Shown here one piece after another: positions 18,001 through 27,010 of a stretch of 64,000 bases of DNA. Position 1 is the stretch's first letter. The number at the start of each line of letters is the position of its first letter. Source of the DNA: Neorhizobium huautlense. Its GTDB lineage: Bacteria; Pseudomonadota; Alphaproteobacteria; Rhizobiales; Rhizobiaceae. The translations under genes and the position numbers were made by a program. Location of the stretch: assembly GCF_002968575.1 (NCBI RefSeq), contig NZ_PVBM01000014.1, positions 1-64,000 of the forward strand. Direction: 5' to 3'. Below the pieces are notes generated by a model. It had not been told where the DNA came from, ran no database searches, and saw only the letters and a list, made by a program, of their open reading frames with translations.

Positions 18001-20459
18001 CCCTCTGACTTGACAGGTAAGGTCATCGTGCGCTCGACGGCCCGGCCACCTGCCTCCTGCATCCGCACGACAATATCTGCGTTGACAAGCTGCGTGGTCG
18101 ATGGGATTTCGCTCACCAGCGCTTCGATGGTCGCCTTGCCTTCCTCGTCGGTCGGCTCCAGCTCATCGAGCGGTATCCTTACCGTCTCGGTTTCCTCTTC
18201 ATCCGCCAATCCGAATTGATAGCCGGGAAACGCCGAATTTTCCCGGGTAGGCTTCAGTGCAATCTCACCTTCCAGATTGAGACCGGCTGCGGGTGCACCA
18301 TAAAGGAAGCGCCCGTCGACGTTGATTGACGCCGGCTTGCCCGCTTCGATCTCCTTCGCATCGCTCGCCATCTCGAACTCGATGCGGTCAGGCACGAAGT
18401 CATCGACGAGGAACGTCTTTTCGCCGATTGCGGAGCCCTTCGGGTCCGTGAAGATCTGCATCGTCCAGGTGCCACGCATGGACGTCTGCTGCAGCGGCAG
18501 GCTCACGGCATAGCCGCCGAGCAAACCATTGCTGACCATCCGCCGATCCTCGACGCCGTCCGGACGCAGGAAGACAAAGGTGAGCGGTAGATTTTCGATG
18601 GCCGATGCATCGACATCGCGGGCGAGGGTACTCGCGTAAACCGTTTCGCCGGGGCGGTAGATGCCCCGTTCCGTCCAAGGCAGGATATCGATGGCACCCG
18701 GCGCCGGGCGGCCTGTGACGCCCCGGTCCGAGAGATCAAAACCGGCGCGGGTCATATCGAGGAAGACGAAATCCTGGCCGCTGTTCAGTGCCGTCAGGAC
18801 CGCCGGCACCATGCCTGCGGTGCCGCGCATCAAGCCGGCAGTGAAAACCGCGCGGCCATCCGCATCCGTCTTCGCGGTGCCAAGGATTTCATTGTTCTTG
18901 GCAAGAAGCTGAAGATCGACGCCGCTGATCGGCTTGGCGGAACCAAGCGAGCGGGCGAAGACATGCAGGCCGTCCGTACCGGCATAGGTGGTAAGGCCGA
19001 TATCGGAAACGACGAACCATTGCGTCGCTTTGCTGTCCCATTCCTGCGAGACCGTATTGGAAGCGGCCGCCGTCAGCACATAGACGCCCGGCTTCCGGGC
19101 GGGCAACGCTTCATCGACCGGAAAGCTCGTCACCACATCCTTGTTGAGTTCGGTGCCAATATCGATCGTTCCCTGCCAGACGAGCTCGCCGCTTTGCTGC
19201 TCGATCTGGCCGGCATTGTAGCCGTCCATCTGGGTGAGAAACTGCGAATTGGCGAGAAGCGAGGCGATATTCCGGTCGCCTATCCGGTAGAGCTTCAGGT
19301 CCGCCTTTTCCGTATTGACCGAAACGATCGGAATACCGCGACGGGCCGTCGAAGGCAGGACGAAACTGTCACCGGTGAAGCGTACCGTCGCTGAGCGGTC
19401 CTTGACGTAGAGATCAAGATCGATCTGGGCGACGAGCGGCTCGTCGACCGATGACGGGAGGCCGCGGCGGAGCGATAGCTTGTATCGCTGGCCGTGCGTC
19501 AGACCTTCGACGCAGATCTGGTTGTCCTTGGCTTCCATAGCCTTCGGCGCCTGGCCGTTTAGCACCACGAACGGAGCGTAATCGACACCGGCTTTCACCA
19601 GTGGCTCGGAAAATTGCACGCAGGCGCGCGGATTGGCGCTGTCCGCATCGACCGTATTACCCGTCACGCGGAAACCCTGGCGCTCGCGAAGGTCGTTGTA
19701 GGCCGTCTGCACGGTACGGGCCTTCACCAACGCGAGGCTCGCTTTATAGGCATTCAGTGCAGAGCGGTAATTCTGCTGCTTGGTAAGCGCTGCTCCAAGA
19801 ACCGCCAGTGCATCCGCGCGGCTTTGGGCCGTGCGGGACAGCTGGTAGCCGTTGATCGCAGCAAGGGTACCTTCGCTATCGGCGGTGCTATTGTCCCTTG
19901 CGGTGCCGGCAGCACGCGCCAGCTCGATCCAGAGCGCACCATTATCGGGGGTCAACGTAAGCGCACCTTTGAGATTGTAGATCGCGGTATCGACATTGCC
20001 GCGGAGGAGTTCCGCCTGGGCGATCGTCTTCAGGTTTTCGACACCATAACCCTGCTGGTTATCCCCGAGCGTCAGGCCCTCTTTCTGCTCCCTGGCCTGC
20101 TGCAGCAGGTCCTCGGACAGGAAAGAGAGCTTTTGTGGTGCGCCTATGTCCGGCTCCGTGGCGACGTCAACGATCTTGCCCGCCACGGCGCCGGGAAAGG
20201 GATTGAGCTGGCCGTAGTCCGTCTTCAGGAAACACCACTTGGCATTGACGTTATAGGTGAAGGCTTTGCATGCATTGTCGCCGATGCACGCCGCCTCGCA
20301 TTGCGGCTGGCTGACGTTCTTCACGGTTCTGAGATCGAAACCAAGATAGTCGCTATCCGGTGTGCTCTCGATACGCCGCTCCGCAGCCGTCAACGGCAAG
20401 GCGAGAGCGAATGCGGAAAAGAGAAGAGCGGAAAAGCCGAAAAACGCGCGCCTGGACAT
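15012..20459 (-). CDS. yfhM: Bacterial alpha-2-macroglobulin with PAN domain
   Basis: 1815-residue secreted protease trap. ATG at 20459 with GGGGGA upstream is chosen over a TTG five codons earlier. The signal peptide is residues 1-25. It is followed by a cysteine-rich PAN/apple-like domain (about 35-95: QPQCEAACIGDNACKAFTYN), a helical repeat-like stretch (about 115-250), MG/bait domains, and a thioester domain with GCAEQ at 1364-1368 (Cys1365, Gln1368), so the covalent trap should be functional. There is no lipobox cysteine after the signal peptide, so it is soluble or periplasmic rather than a lipoprotein. Bacterial homologues protect the periplasm from foreign proteases; pbpC follows immediately. 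Confidence 0.9.
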   Translation of the reverse strand: MSRRAFFGFSALLFSAFALALPLTAAERRIESTPDSDYLGFDLRTVKNVSQPQCEAACIGDNACKAFTYNVNAKWCFLKTDYGQLNPFPGAVAGKIVDVATEPDIGAPQKLSFLSEDLLQQAREQKEGLTLGDNQQGYGVENLKTIAQAELLRGNVDTAIYNLKGALTLTPDNGALWIELARAAGTARDNSTADSEGTLAAINGYQLSRTAQSRADALAVLGAALTKQQNYRSALNAYKASLALVKARTVQTAYNDLRERQGFRVTGNTVDADSANPRACVQFSEPLVKAGVDYAPFVVLNGQAPKAMEAKDNQICVEGLTHGQRYKLSLRRGLPSSVDEPLVAQIDLDLYVKDRSATVRFTGDSFVLPSTARRGIPIVSVNTEKADLKLYRIGDRNIASLLANSQFLTQMDGYNAGQIEQQSGELVWQGTIDIGTELNKDVVTSFPVDEALPARKPGVYVLTAAASNTVSQEWDSKATQWFVVSDIGLTTYAGTDGLHVFARSLGSAKPISGVDLQLLAKNNEILGTAKTDADGRAVFTAGLMRGTAGMVPAVLTALNSGQDFVFLDMTRAGFDLSDRGVTGRPAPGAIDILPWTERGIYRPGETVYASTLARDVDASAIENLPLTFVFLRPDGVEDRRMVSNGLLGGYAVSLPLQQTSMRGTWTMQIFTDPKGSAIGEKTFLVDDFVPDRIEFEMASDAKEIEAGKPASINVDGRFLYGAPAAGLNLEGEIALKPTRENSAFPGYQFGLADEEETETVRIPLDELEPTDEEGKATIEALVSEIPSTTQLVNADIVVRMQEAGGRAVERTMTLPVKSEGSRIGIKPEFSGDLTENSVGNFTVIVVGADGNKQVMRGLSWKLIKVDRDYQWYRDGSSWRFEPVTRTSQIADGAVNVTADGGRISVPVGWGRYRLEVETADVGGPASSVEFDAGWFVTATSTETPDALEIALDKPSYKIGDTAKLKVSSRYAGELMLTAGSEELITVQAASMGEQGGEVEIPVTAAWGAGAYVTATLYRPGEAQQSRMPMRAIGITWLKVDPENRDLQVSVDAPEKTLPRQPLDISVQVAGAGANENAYVTVAAVDVGILNLTRYEPPAPDDWYFGQRRLGIEIRDIYGRLIDGSLGATGRLRTGGDGGSIALQASPPKEKLVAFFSGPVKLDAEGKAKVSFDIPQFNGTARIMAVAWSKLGVGHGVKDVIIRDPIVVTASMPRFLAPGDQGNLRLDIANTDAPAGDYQLTVMTTDPVSVGQNGSKNLKLAAGGKANLTIPLSGIEPGNGEVYVRLASVSGPSVYQQLDIPVRPASMPITERRLVELRPGASLTVDSNLLADSVLPGGSVSVNVSRSNAFDIPALLMGLSRYPYGCAEQTTSRALPLLYLSEMAVQNGLADNADIKKRVQDAIYRVLSYQSSAGSFGLWAPGGGDLWLDSYVTDFLSRAREQGYDVPEKTLVQALENLQNTLGYTNNIKDQGNEIAYALYVLARNRKAAISDLRYYADTALNDFPTPLAKAHIAAALALYGDAQRSKSIFADSLQMSEQAQIHKVSLARSDYGSSLRDGAAVLALAAESKPVPPIVPALANIVAKEWASKKYTSTQEQTWMLLAARALQNGDDSLRLNVNGASHRGTLMSQMTGDALIDHPVTIRNDSGETLSAAITTVAAPAQPLPAGGEGFEISRTYYNMDGEEVNVSEAQQNERYVAVLTITETNEWPSRIVVTDLLPAGFEIDNPSVVNSANLSNFDWLEEVQAAHTEFRNDRFVAAFDRSAGDNRQITLAYVVRAVTPGVYDHPAAQVEDMYRPQFSARTATGKMEVLAAQ

Positions 20460-20596
20460 GAACCGTCCCCCCAATGGCTGTCGTTGAATGCGCCAGTTTT
20501 CCGATGTGTGCGGGAACTTGTCAAACGAAACTAAGGCGGTTCACGCACCCCTTTTCATGAAGATATTGTCATACAGGAAAACTGTGCCGGATCGGA

Positions 20597-21343
20597 TCAG
20601 GCCATCAGTCCGGCTGCCGTAAAACCACCATCTACGGCCAGGATCTGGCCGGTCACATAGGAGGACTGTTCGCCGTCAACGAGGAAGGCAATAGCCGATG
20701 CAATCTCCTCCGGTTGACCATAACGACGCAATGGAACCGTGCGCTGCCATTCCTCCCGTGTCACCGCAGTATGGTTTTTCTTGACCATCGGGGTTTCTAT
20801 CGGCCCGGGTGCGATCGCGTTGACGCGGATCAGGTCGTCAGCGAGTTCAACGGCCATGATCTTCGTCAGCGTGATCAACGCGCCCTTGGAAGCGCCATAA
20901 GCCGAGCGACCGAGATTGCCCTTTATCCCGGAAACCGAGGCAATATGGACAATCGAACCGCCGCCATTCTCCCTGAGAACCGGGGCCAGCGCCTGCGATA
21001 GCGCAAAGGCGCCGATAACGTTGATCTCATAGATCTTCCGCAGCATGTCGGTCGTCGTATCGGCAAAACGCGCATTGGCGGCAATACCTGCGCTATTGAC
21101 GAGCGCGGCCAGCGGCGCATTGAGCGTTCGGCATCGGTCGGCCAACTGCGCGACCGCCGCTTCGTCCGTCACATCAAGCGGCGCAAGCGTGATCGCGTGA
21201 CGATTGCTAAGCCGCTCGCCCAGACGCGCGAGGGCCGAGGCATCCCGGTCGGCTGCAACCACATGCCAGCCGCCGTCAATCAGAAGCTCCGTCGTCGAAA
21301 GGCCGATACCCGATCCCGCACCCGTAACGACGACGCTTCGCAT
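20597..21343 (-). CDS. SDR family oxidoreductase
   Basis: 248-residue classical short-chain dehydrogenase. TGAGSGIG (7-14) binds the cofactor, NSAG lies at 83-86, the catalytic Tyr and Lys are Y149 and K153, and S136 or S138 is the catalytic Ser. ADRD after beta-2 (Asp32) suggests NAD rather than NADP. It is the last gene of the TRAP/ligase/thiolase operon, 9 bases behind the ligase gene, so it probably oxidises a 3-hydroxyacyl-CoA or alcohol intermediate of that pathway. Confidence 0.88.
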   Translation of the reverse strand: MRSVVVTGAGSGIGLSTTELLIDGGWHVVAADRDASALARLGERLSNRHAITLAPLDVTDEAAVAQLADRCRTLNAPLAALVNSAGIAANARFADTTTDMLRKIYEINVIGAFALSQALAPVLRENGGGSIVHIASVSGIKGNLGRSAYGASKGALITLTKIMAVELADDLIRVNAIAPGPIETPMVKKNHTAVTREEWQRTVPLRRYGQPEEIASAIAFLVDGEQSSYVTGQILAVDGGFTAAGLMA

Positions 21344-21352
21344 CCCATTCTC

Positions 21353-23848
21353 CTAGTTTCCGACAATGACCAGTTCGAAAGTGACGCCGACGGGGTTGTC
21401 GCCGCGCGCAAGCCGCCCGTGGTAGATGACGCCGTCCGTATCGACGACCGCCGCATCCAGCGTTGCGCGCGGCCCCTCGGCTGTCTGTTCCAACAGCCCC
21501 GTCTCGATAGCGATCTCGGTCGCCAGGCAGGCAACTCGTCGCCCATCCTCGAACACCGGCTCATTGATGCTGCCGATGCCGAAGATCCTCCCGCTTTCAA
21601 TCCCGTGCTGATGACACACGTCCTCGATTACCGTTGCGATATCTTCGTTCGGCCGCACCAGCAGCAGCATGCCATTGCCTGACCCGCTTTCGCCCTTGGC
21701 GGAAAACAGGGTGAAATTTGTTTCTGGGTCGGGGATCGAATCGAAGGTAGCGGTTGCGCTGCCGTAGCCCTTGACCGTGACCGGCTCACTCACCACGCTG
21801 TCGAACGGCAGGACATGGCCCATTCGAAGCCTGTTCTCGCCTGTGTCCCAGATACCGTGGCAATGAAGGAAGGGCACACCATCGCGTTCGCCGAATATGG
21901 CGGTGGCCTTCTCGAATCTGCCGCCCGCCGACGGCGCAAAAGTCGCGCTGTACCAGGCGGCATGGTCCTCGTCCGGGGAAAAGGCCGGAAGCACGTAGCT
22001 GAACGGGTCGCAGGCTCCGCCTTCGATATTGACGTAACCGCCTTTGCAGCCCGCATCTGCAAAAACACGCGCTACGCCGGCGAGAAAGACTTCGCCCGGT
22101 CGCAGCTCGCCTTCGACAGGCCTCAATTCAGTCCGCACCGCCTGATGCCGGATTCGCGCTACAGGTCCCGGATGTTTGAGCTGACGCAGCACCGGTTTTT
22201 CATGAGCCGGCTTGTGATCAAGCTCGCCTCTCGCCTGAAGCTCTTCGCGGATCATCTTCTTGGTGATCTTGCCATAGGCGGATTTCGGCAGCGCATCCCA
22301 GAAGATGAAGCGTTTCGGGATCTTGTAGCGAGACATCTTGCCATCGATGAATGCAAGCATCTCTGCTTCTGTAACGGTCGTGCCGGGCTTTACGACGCAG
22401 ACCGCATAACCCACCTCCCCCCAAAGCGGGTCCGGCACGCCCAGCACCGCCACTTCGCTGATCGCAGGATGGGTGAGCAGCTTCTCCTCGATCTCGCGGG
22501 GATAGACGTTCGAGCCGCCGGATATGTACATGTCGGATGCACGCCCGGTGATATAGAGAAAGCCTTGGTCGTCCATGTGGCCAAGGTCGCCCGTTCGAAA
22601 CCAACCGTTGCGGAACGCTTTTTCGTTCGCTTCTGGATTATCGTAGTATCCGGCAAAGACCGCCGGTCCGACGACGCAGATTTCCCCAGTCTCGAAGGGC
22701 GGGACCTCTTCACCTGTATCATTCTGGATCGACACCTGCATGCCGGTACGTTCCATACCGCAGGTCCCGATCTTCACGCCTTCCCCGTCTTCCGCCGAAT
22801 GAAGAGCCGGCGGCAGAACGGTGATCGCGCCCGTTACCTCACCGAGACCGAAATACTGCACGATGACGGATCCCAGGCTCTTCAGCGCCCGTTTCTGATC
22901 CTCGCGGTACATCGGCGCACCCGCATAAATCACATACCGCAGCGAGGAGTGATCGTATTTCTCCGCCGCCGGGTGCTCGACCAGGAGCTTGAGGATCGTC
23001 GGCACGGTGAACATAGTCGAGACGCGCCATTTCTCGATCAGCGCCCATGCCCCATCGATGTCGAACTTTTCGGTCGGCAACAGGATCGTCTTCGCCCCAT
23101 GCGCAACCTGGGTCAACTGGTGCACGCCGGCCCCATGCGACAGCGGCGCGACGACCAAAGCCGCATCGGCGGAAGTAACGCCCGGCATCAGGTCGCAGAG
23201 ATGGTTATTAACCACGAAATTCATCTGGCCATGGGTCAACACCGCCGCCTTGGGCCGCCCCGTCGTACCCGAGGTGAAGAAGAACCAGCAAGGATCATCT
23301 CTATCGACCCACTCCTCGCGAGCCGCCCGTCCACGAAATTCTTCGGCAATTTCGTCGTATGAGGGACCGAATTCCGTTTCGCCAATGGCGATCACGAAAC
23401 CGATCTCGGCGCTCGCCTCGCGCGACACGCGTGCGTGATCGGGAAAGGAGGCGTTGCAGATCATGCCCTTGGCGCCGCTGGCCTTAGCGAGATAGGCCAC
23501 TTCTTCCGGGGTCTGCCGAAAATTGGTCGGCACCCAGACAGCGCCAATCCGGAAACAGGCGAACATGGATTCGAACATCTGGTTGCAGTTCTGCGACTGA
23601 ACCAGGATGCGGTCACCCTTGGAGACCCCAAAGCGCTGTTGCAAGGCAGCGGCCATGGCGTCGATACGCGTCTCGAATTCCTCCCATGTCCAGGTCTTCT
23701 CCGCCCAGACGAGTGCCACCCCCCGGGGATCGCGGCGCCTGGCCTGCGTCACGAAATGCGCGAGATTCATGACTCGTGTCGAGCAGGGCACAAGCCCTCC
23801 CTTCGGCTCGGCAGGATTACTGGCAGACACCGAAGTGACGGCATTCAT
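21353..23848 (-). CDS. Acyl-CoA ligase fused to two PPC/DUF296 domains
   Basis: 831-residue fusion. Residues about 25-545 form an ANL-superfamily acid:CoA ligase: TSGTTGRPK (192-200), GLGEVTG, TGD at 419-421, GGSNVYPREIE, and the catalytic lysine K527 in SAYGKITKK. After a linker (about 546-583) come two copies of the PPC/DUF296 fold (about 584-690 and 726-831). The first carries the metal-type histidines H662, H664 and H678 (LHCHG, MGHVL); the second has a HGRLARGDNPV segment. No stop or frameshift lies at the join. The gene overlaps the thiolase gene by ATGA. The ligase should activate a carboxylic acid; the role of the PPC half is unknown. Confidence 0.85.
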   Translation of the reverse strand: MNAVTSVSASNPAEPKGGLVPCSTRVMNLAHFVTQARRRDPRGVALVWAEKTWTWEEFETRIDAMAAALQQRFGVSKGDRILVQSQNCNQMFESMFACFRIGAVWVPTNFRQTPEEVAYLAKASGAKGMICNASFPDHARVSREASAEIGFVIAIGETEFGPSYDEIAEEFRGRAAREEWVDRDDPCWFFFTSGTTGRPKAAVLTHGQMNFVVNNHLCDLMPGVTSADAALVVAPLSHGAGVHQLTQVAHGAKTILLPTEKFDIDGAWALIEKWRVSTMFTVPTILKLLVEHPAAEKYDHSSLRYVIYAGAPMYREDQKRALKSLGSVIVQYFGLGEVTGAITVLPPALHSAEDGEGVKIGTCGMERTGMQVSIQNDTGEEVPPFETGEICVVGPAVFAGYYDNPEANEKAFRNGWFRTGDLGHMDDQGFLYITGRASDMYISGGSNVYPREIEEKLLTHPAISEVAVLGVPDPLWGEVGYAVCVVKPGTTVTEAEMLAFIDGKMSRYKIPKRFIFWDALPKSAYGKITKKMIREELQARGELDHKPAHEKPVLRQLKHPGPVARIRHQAVRTELRPVEGELRPGEVFLAGVARVFADAGCKGGYVNIEGGACDPFSYVLPAFSPDEDHAAWYSATFAPSAGGRFEKATAIFGERDGVPFLHCHGIWDTGENRLRMGHVLPFDSVVSEPVTVKGYGSATATFDSIPDPETNFTLFSAKGESGSGNGMLLLVRPNEDIATVIEDVCHQHGIESGRIFGIGSINEPVFEDGRRVACLATEIAIETGLLEQTAEGPRATLDAAVVDTDGVIYHGRLARGDNPVGVTFELVIVGN

Positions 23849-25014
23849 TTCGTCCGCTCCAGAATGGAGACGTAGTTGGCGACAGCCGCACCGCCCATAT
23901 TGAAAACCCCGGCAAGGGTGGCGTTCGGAATCTGCATCTCGCCTGCGTCGTCACAGAGTTGCATTGCCGCCATCACATGCATGGAGACGCCAGTGGCGCC
24001 GATCGGATGCCCCTTGGATTTGAGCCCGCCCGATGGATTTACCGGCAAACGGCCATCCTTGCGGGTAATGCCTTCACGAATAACGCGATAACCCTCTCCG
24101 GGTGCCGCAAGTCCCATGGCTTCATATTCGATGAGTTCTGCGATCGTGAAGCAGTCGTGCGTTTCGACGAAATCTAGATCATCGAGCGACACACCCGCCT
24201 CACCAAGCGATTTCTGCCAGGCCCTGCGCGCTCCCTCGAAGGCGATCGGATCGCGCCGCGACATGGCGAGGATGTCGTTGGCATGGTTGCGCGCCTTGAA
24301 GGCGACAGCCCGTTTCATGCCGGCGGCAACTTCGGGTGTCGCGATGACCAATGCGGCTGCTCCATCCGATACCAGCGAACAATCGGTACGGCGCAGCGGC
24401 GCTGCTACGTAAGGATTCTTGTCCGACACGGTGTTGCAGAAATCGAAGCCGAAGTCCTTCTGCATATGGGCATAAGGGTTCTTCACGCCGTTTGCATGGT
24501 TCTTCGCGGCGATCATCGCCAGCTCTTCTGAACGGTCACCGTAGCGCTGAAAATAGTGGCTGGCGATGCGTCCGAAGAGGCCGGCAAACCCCCCTTCGAC
24601 ATCCGCCTCCTCTTCGCGATAGGAAGCGGAAAGCAATATATCGCCCGTTTCCTTTGTCGGGAGCGCCGTCATTTTCTCCGCGCCCACGACGAGGGCGATC
24701 TTGCCTCGGCCGGAGGCGATAAAATCGAGCGCTGAATAAAGGGCCGCCGAACCCGTTGCACAGGCGTTCTCCATCCGCACCGCAGGCACGTGGTCCAATC
24801 CGTCGGCAGCCATCGCGACGAGAGCGCCTTGAAAATCCTGCTTGGAAAAGCCGTTGTTGAACACCCCGACGAAGATCCCGTCGACGTCCCTTGCCGTGAT
24901 CCCCGCGTGTTCGAGCGCCGGATTGATCACCTCGGCCATCAGCTCCCTGGTCGATCCGGCTTCGGACTTGCCGAATTTCGAATGAGCCCAACCGACGATC
25001 TGTGCTCCTGCCAT
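23845..25014 (-). CDS. Thiolase, SCP-x / acetyl-CoA acetyltransferase type
   Basis: 389-residue thiolase-fold enzyme. The nucleophilic cysteine is C85 in ENACATGSA; ETHDCFTIAELI and KSKGHPIGATG (catalytic His) mark it as the SCP-x/lipid-transfer branch. The second cysteine of classical thiolases is replaced in FNMGGAAV, which is usual for this branch. It probably cleaves a 3-oxoacyl-CoA or an aldol-type CoA adduct. GGGAG lies upstream of the ATG. It sits between the IclR gene and the ligase gene in one operon. Confidence 0.87.
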   Translation of the reverse strand: MAGAQIVGWAHSKFGKSEAGSTRELMAEVINPALEHAGITARDVDGIFVGVFNNGFSKQDFQGALVAMAADGLDHVPAVRMENACATGSAALYSALDFIASGRGKIALVVGAEKMTALPTKETGDILLSASYREEEADVEGGFAGLFGRIASHYFQRYGDRSEELAMIAAKNHANGVKNPYAHMQKDFGFDFCNTVSDKNPYVAAPLRRTDCSLVSDGAAALVIATPEVAAGMKRAVAFKARNHANDILAMSRRDPIAFEGARRAWQKSLGEAGVSLDDLDFVETHDCFTIAELIEYEAMGLAAPGEGYRVIREGITRKDGRLPVNPSGGLKSKGHPIGATGVSMHVMAAMQLCDDAGEMQIPNATLAGVFNMGGAAVANYVSILERTK

Positions 25015-25030
25015 GACCTTCTCCCTTGTT

Positions 25031-25915
25031 TCAGACCCGTTCTGGCGCCCGTGTGCGCGCCGCCAGCTGCGGCTTTGGAATGGGCGCTTTTTCGCCGCCG
25101 AAAAGCGCCTTCAGCTTGCCTTGGACTCGCTCCACCTCCTTGCGCAGCAGTGCCATCAGTTCTTTCTGCCGCATTTCATTCATGCGGCTGTCGATGGCCG
25201 CAATGGACAGCGCACCGGCAAGACGGCCATCCGGCAGCAGGATTGCCATTCCTATTCCCCAGGAGTTGGCGATCACTCTTCCTGGGTTCAAGGCATAGCC
25301 CCGTTCGCGCGTCCAGGCGATATCTTTGGCGATGATTTCCGGCGAATAGCCGGGATACTGAGCCGCGACGACCCCTTCTATTCGGCCGATTATCGCCGCC
25401 ACTTCTGCATCCGGCAGAGCAGCGAGCATAGCAAGCGACCCCGCACCGACGCCCAGCGGATTCTGATCGCCTGCAAGAAGGGCGTGCGTTCGGACTGGAA
25501 ACGTCCCTTCCTCGCGATGCAGGCAGACGGCATAATCGTCACGCCGCATGGAAACGAAACTGGTGTCGCCTGACGCGGCGGAAAGCCGCTTCAGGCTTTC
25601 GCCAGCCATTTCCAGCAGGCCATGCCGGCGCGAAGCCAGCATGCCGAGCACGTAGAGCTCCCCTCCGAGATAATACCGGCGGGTTAGCTCATCCTGTTCC
25701 ACCAGGCGGGACCGCATCAACGCCATGAGCAATCGCCGGGCGGTGGGTTTGTTCAATCCGCTTTCGGCAACCACATCGCCAAGGGCAATGCCCTTTTCCG
25801 CACGGCGGCCGACGATGGAAAGTAGTTGCAAAGCCCGTTCCACCGCTTGCGCGCCGGTTCCCGAAGCCACGCTCTCGCGCAGAACCGCCGGAATTTCCAC
25901 GTTCCGCTCCATCAT
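25031..25915 (-). CDS. IclR family transcriptional regulator
   Basis: 294-residue regulator. A winged helix-turn-helix (about 20-85: AVERALQLLSIV, then LNKPTARRLLMALM) is followed by the IclR effector-binding domain. Two adjacent ATGs (25915, 25912) are possible; GAGG is spaced better for the second. It lies inside the operon between dctP and the thiolase gene, with gaps of 28 and 16 bases, so it is likely the pathway-specific regulator, perhaps sensing the imported carboxylate. Confidence 0.9.
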   Translation of the reverse strand: MMERNVEIPAVLRESVASGTGAQAVERALQLLSIVGRRAEKGIALGDVVAESGLNKPTARRLLMALMRSRLVEQDELTRRYYLGGELYVLGMLASRRHGLLEMAGESLKRLSAASGDTSFVSMRRDDYAVCLHREEGTFPVRTHALLAGDQNPLGVGAGSLAMLAALPDAEVAAIIGRIEGVVAAQYPGYSPEIIAKDIAWTRERGYALNPGRVIANSWGIGMAILLPDGRLAGALSIAAIDSRMNEMRQKELMALLRKEVERVQGKLKALFGGEKAPIPKPQLAARTRAPERV

Positions 25916-25943
25916 GAGCCTCTATTGGCGCCTGGTTTTCCTG

Positions 25944-26963
25944 CTAGCCCAGCGTCTTGCCGACAGCCTTCTCCAGGATCGCCCAGGCCTCGTCGCCGTA
26001 CTTGGCCTTCCAGTCCTTGTAGAAATTGGCGCTGCGCAGCTTTTCCTGGAAGAGAGCACCATCCGGCTTGTTGAACTTCATGCCTTTGCTCTCCAGTTCC
26101 GCCTGAACAGTAGCGTTCAAGGCCATGACGTCCTTGCGCTGCAGTTCGGCAGCCGCGTTGAAGTGCTTGGAGACGATCTGCTGCAGATCTTCCGGCAACG
26201 CTTGCCACGAACGGCGGTTGAGCAGGATCCAGAAACCATCCCACATGTGGTTGGTCAGCGAGACATATTTCTGCACTTCGTAAAGCTTCGCAGTCGCAAG
26301 GATGGCAAGCGGATTTTCCTGGCCATCGACGATGCCGGTCTGCAGGGCCGTATAGGTCTCTGCGAAGTTAATCGATGCCGGTGCCGAACCAAAGGCGGTG
26401 AACATCGAGGTCCAGAGCGGGCTGACCGGCACGCGAATCTTGAACCCTTCGAGGTTCTTCGGGGACTCGATCGGTCCCTTGGATGAAGTGATCTGGCGGA
26501 AACCGTTGTCCCAGATCTTCTCCAGCGTCAGCAGGCCCTTCTTCTCGATCTCGCCGCGGACGTATTTGCCGAGCTCGCCGTCCATCGCCGGCCAAACCTG
26601 ATCGTAGCTGGGGAACGCGAATCCTACACCGTTCAGCGACGCATTCGGGACGAGCGTCGAAAGAATGATCGGCGACAGGCTGAACATTTCGACGCCGCCG
26701 GAACGCACCTGGCTCAGCATGTCGGTATCGGCACCGAGCTGGCTGGACGGGAAGATGTTGATCGCCATGCGGCCGCCGCTCTCCTCCTGAATCTTCGCCA
26801 CCGCTTCCTTGGCGCGAATGTTCATCGGGTGGGTCAAAGCCTGGTTGTTCGCGAACTTGTAGGTGAACTCGGCGGCATTCGCGGGCCGCGTGCGGATCGA
26901 AAATGTGGTGGCGAGACCAGTCGTGGCCGCGCCCAAAAGAATAGTTCTGCGATTGACGTTCAT
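25944..26963 (-). CDS. dctP: TRAP transporter substrate-binding protein
   Basis: 339-residue periplasmic DctP. The twin-arginine-like start MNVNRRTILLGAATTG and cleavage after ANA (about residue 30) suggest possible Tat export. The carboxylate-binding arginine lies in GFKIRVP, followed by FAETYTALQTGIVDGQENP, the family signature. ATG at 26963 has GGAGG 5 bases upstream. It pairs with the fused DctQM gene 47 bases upstream. The ligand is likely an organic acid. Confidence 0.92.
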   Translation of the reverse strand: MNVNRRTILLGAATTGLATTFSIRTRPANAAEFTYKFANNQALTHPMNIRAKEAVAKIQEESGGRMAINIFPSSQLGADTDMLSQVRSGGVEMFSLSPIILSTLVPNASLNGVGFAFPSYDQVWPAMDGELGKYVRGEIEKKGLLTLEKIWDNGFRQITSSKGPIESPKNLEGFKIRVPVSPLWTSMFTAFGSAPASINFAETYTALQTGIVDGQENPLAILATAKLYEVQKYVSLTNHMWDGFWILLNRRSWQALPEDLQQIVSKHFNAAAELQRKDVMALNATVQAELESKGMKFNKPDGALFQEKLRSANFYKDWKAKYGDEAWAILEKAVGKTLG

Positions 26964-27010
26964 GAAATCCTCCTCCGACTTCAGTTCCCGGTTATGCGTT
27001 TCCTGCCCTC

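Noticed and set aside
21815-23362. 515-residue plus-strand ORF opposite the ligase fusion
   Set aside because: Antisense to the ANL and PPC domains; low-complexity Arg/His-rich translation.
21353-23848. Treating the ligase and PPC parts as two genes joined by a sequencing error
   Set aside because: The reading frame is continuous, and no separate ribosome site and ATG in the PPC frame is seen at the join. Kept as one gene, though comparison with relatives could change this.
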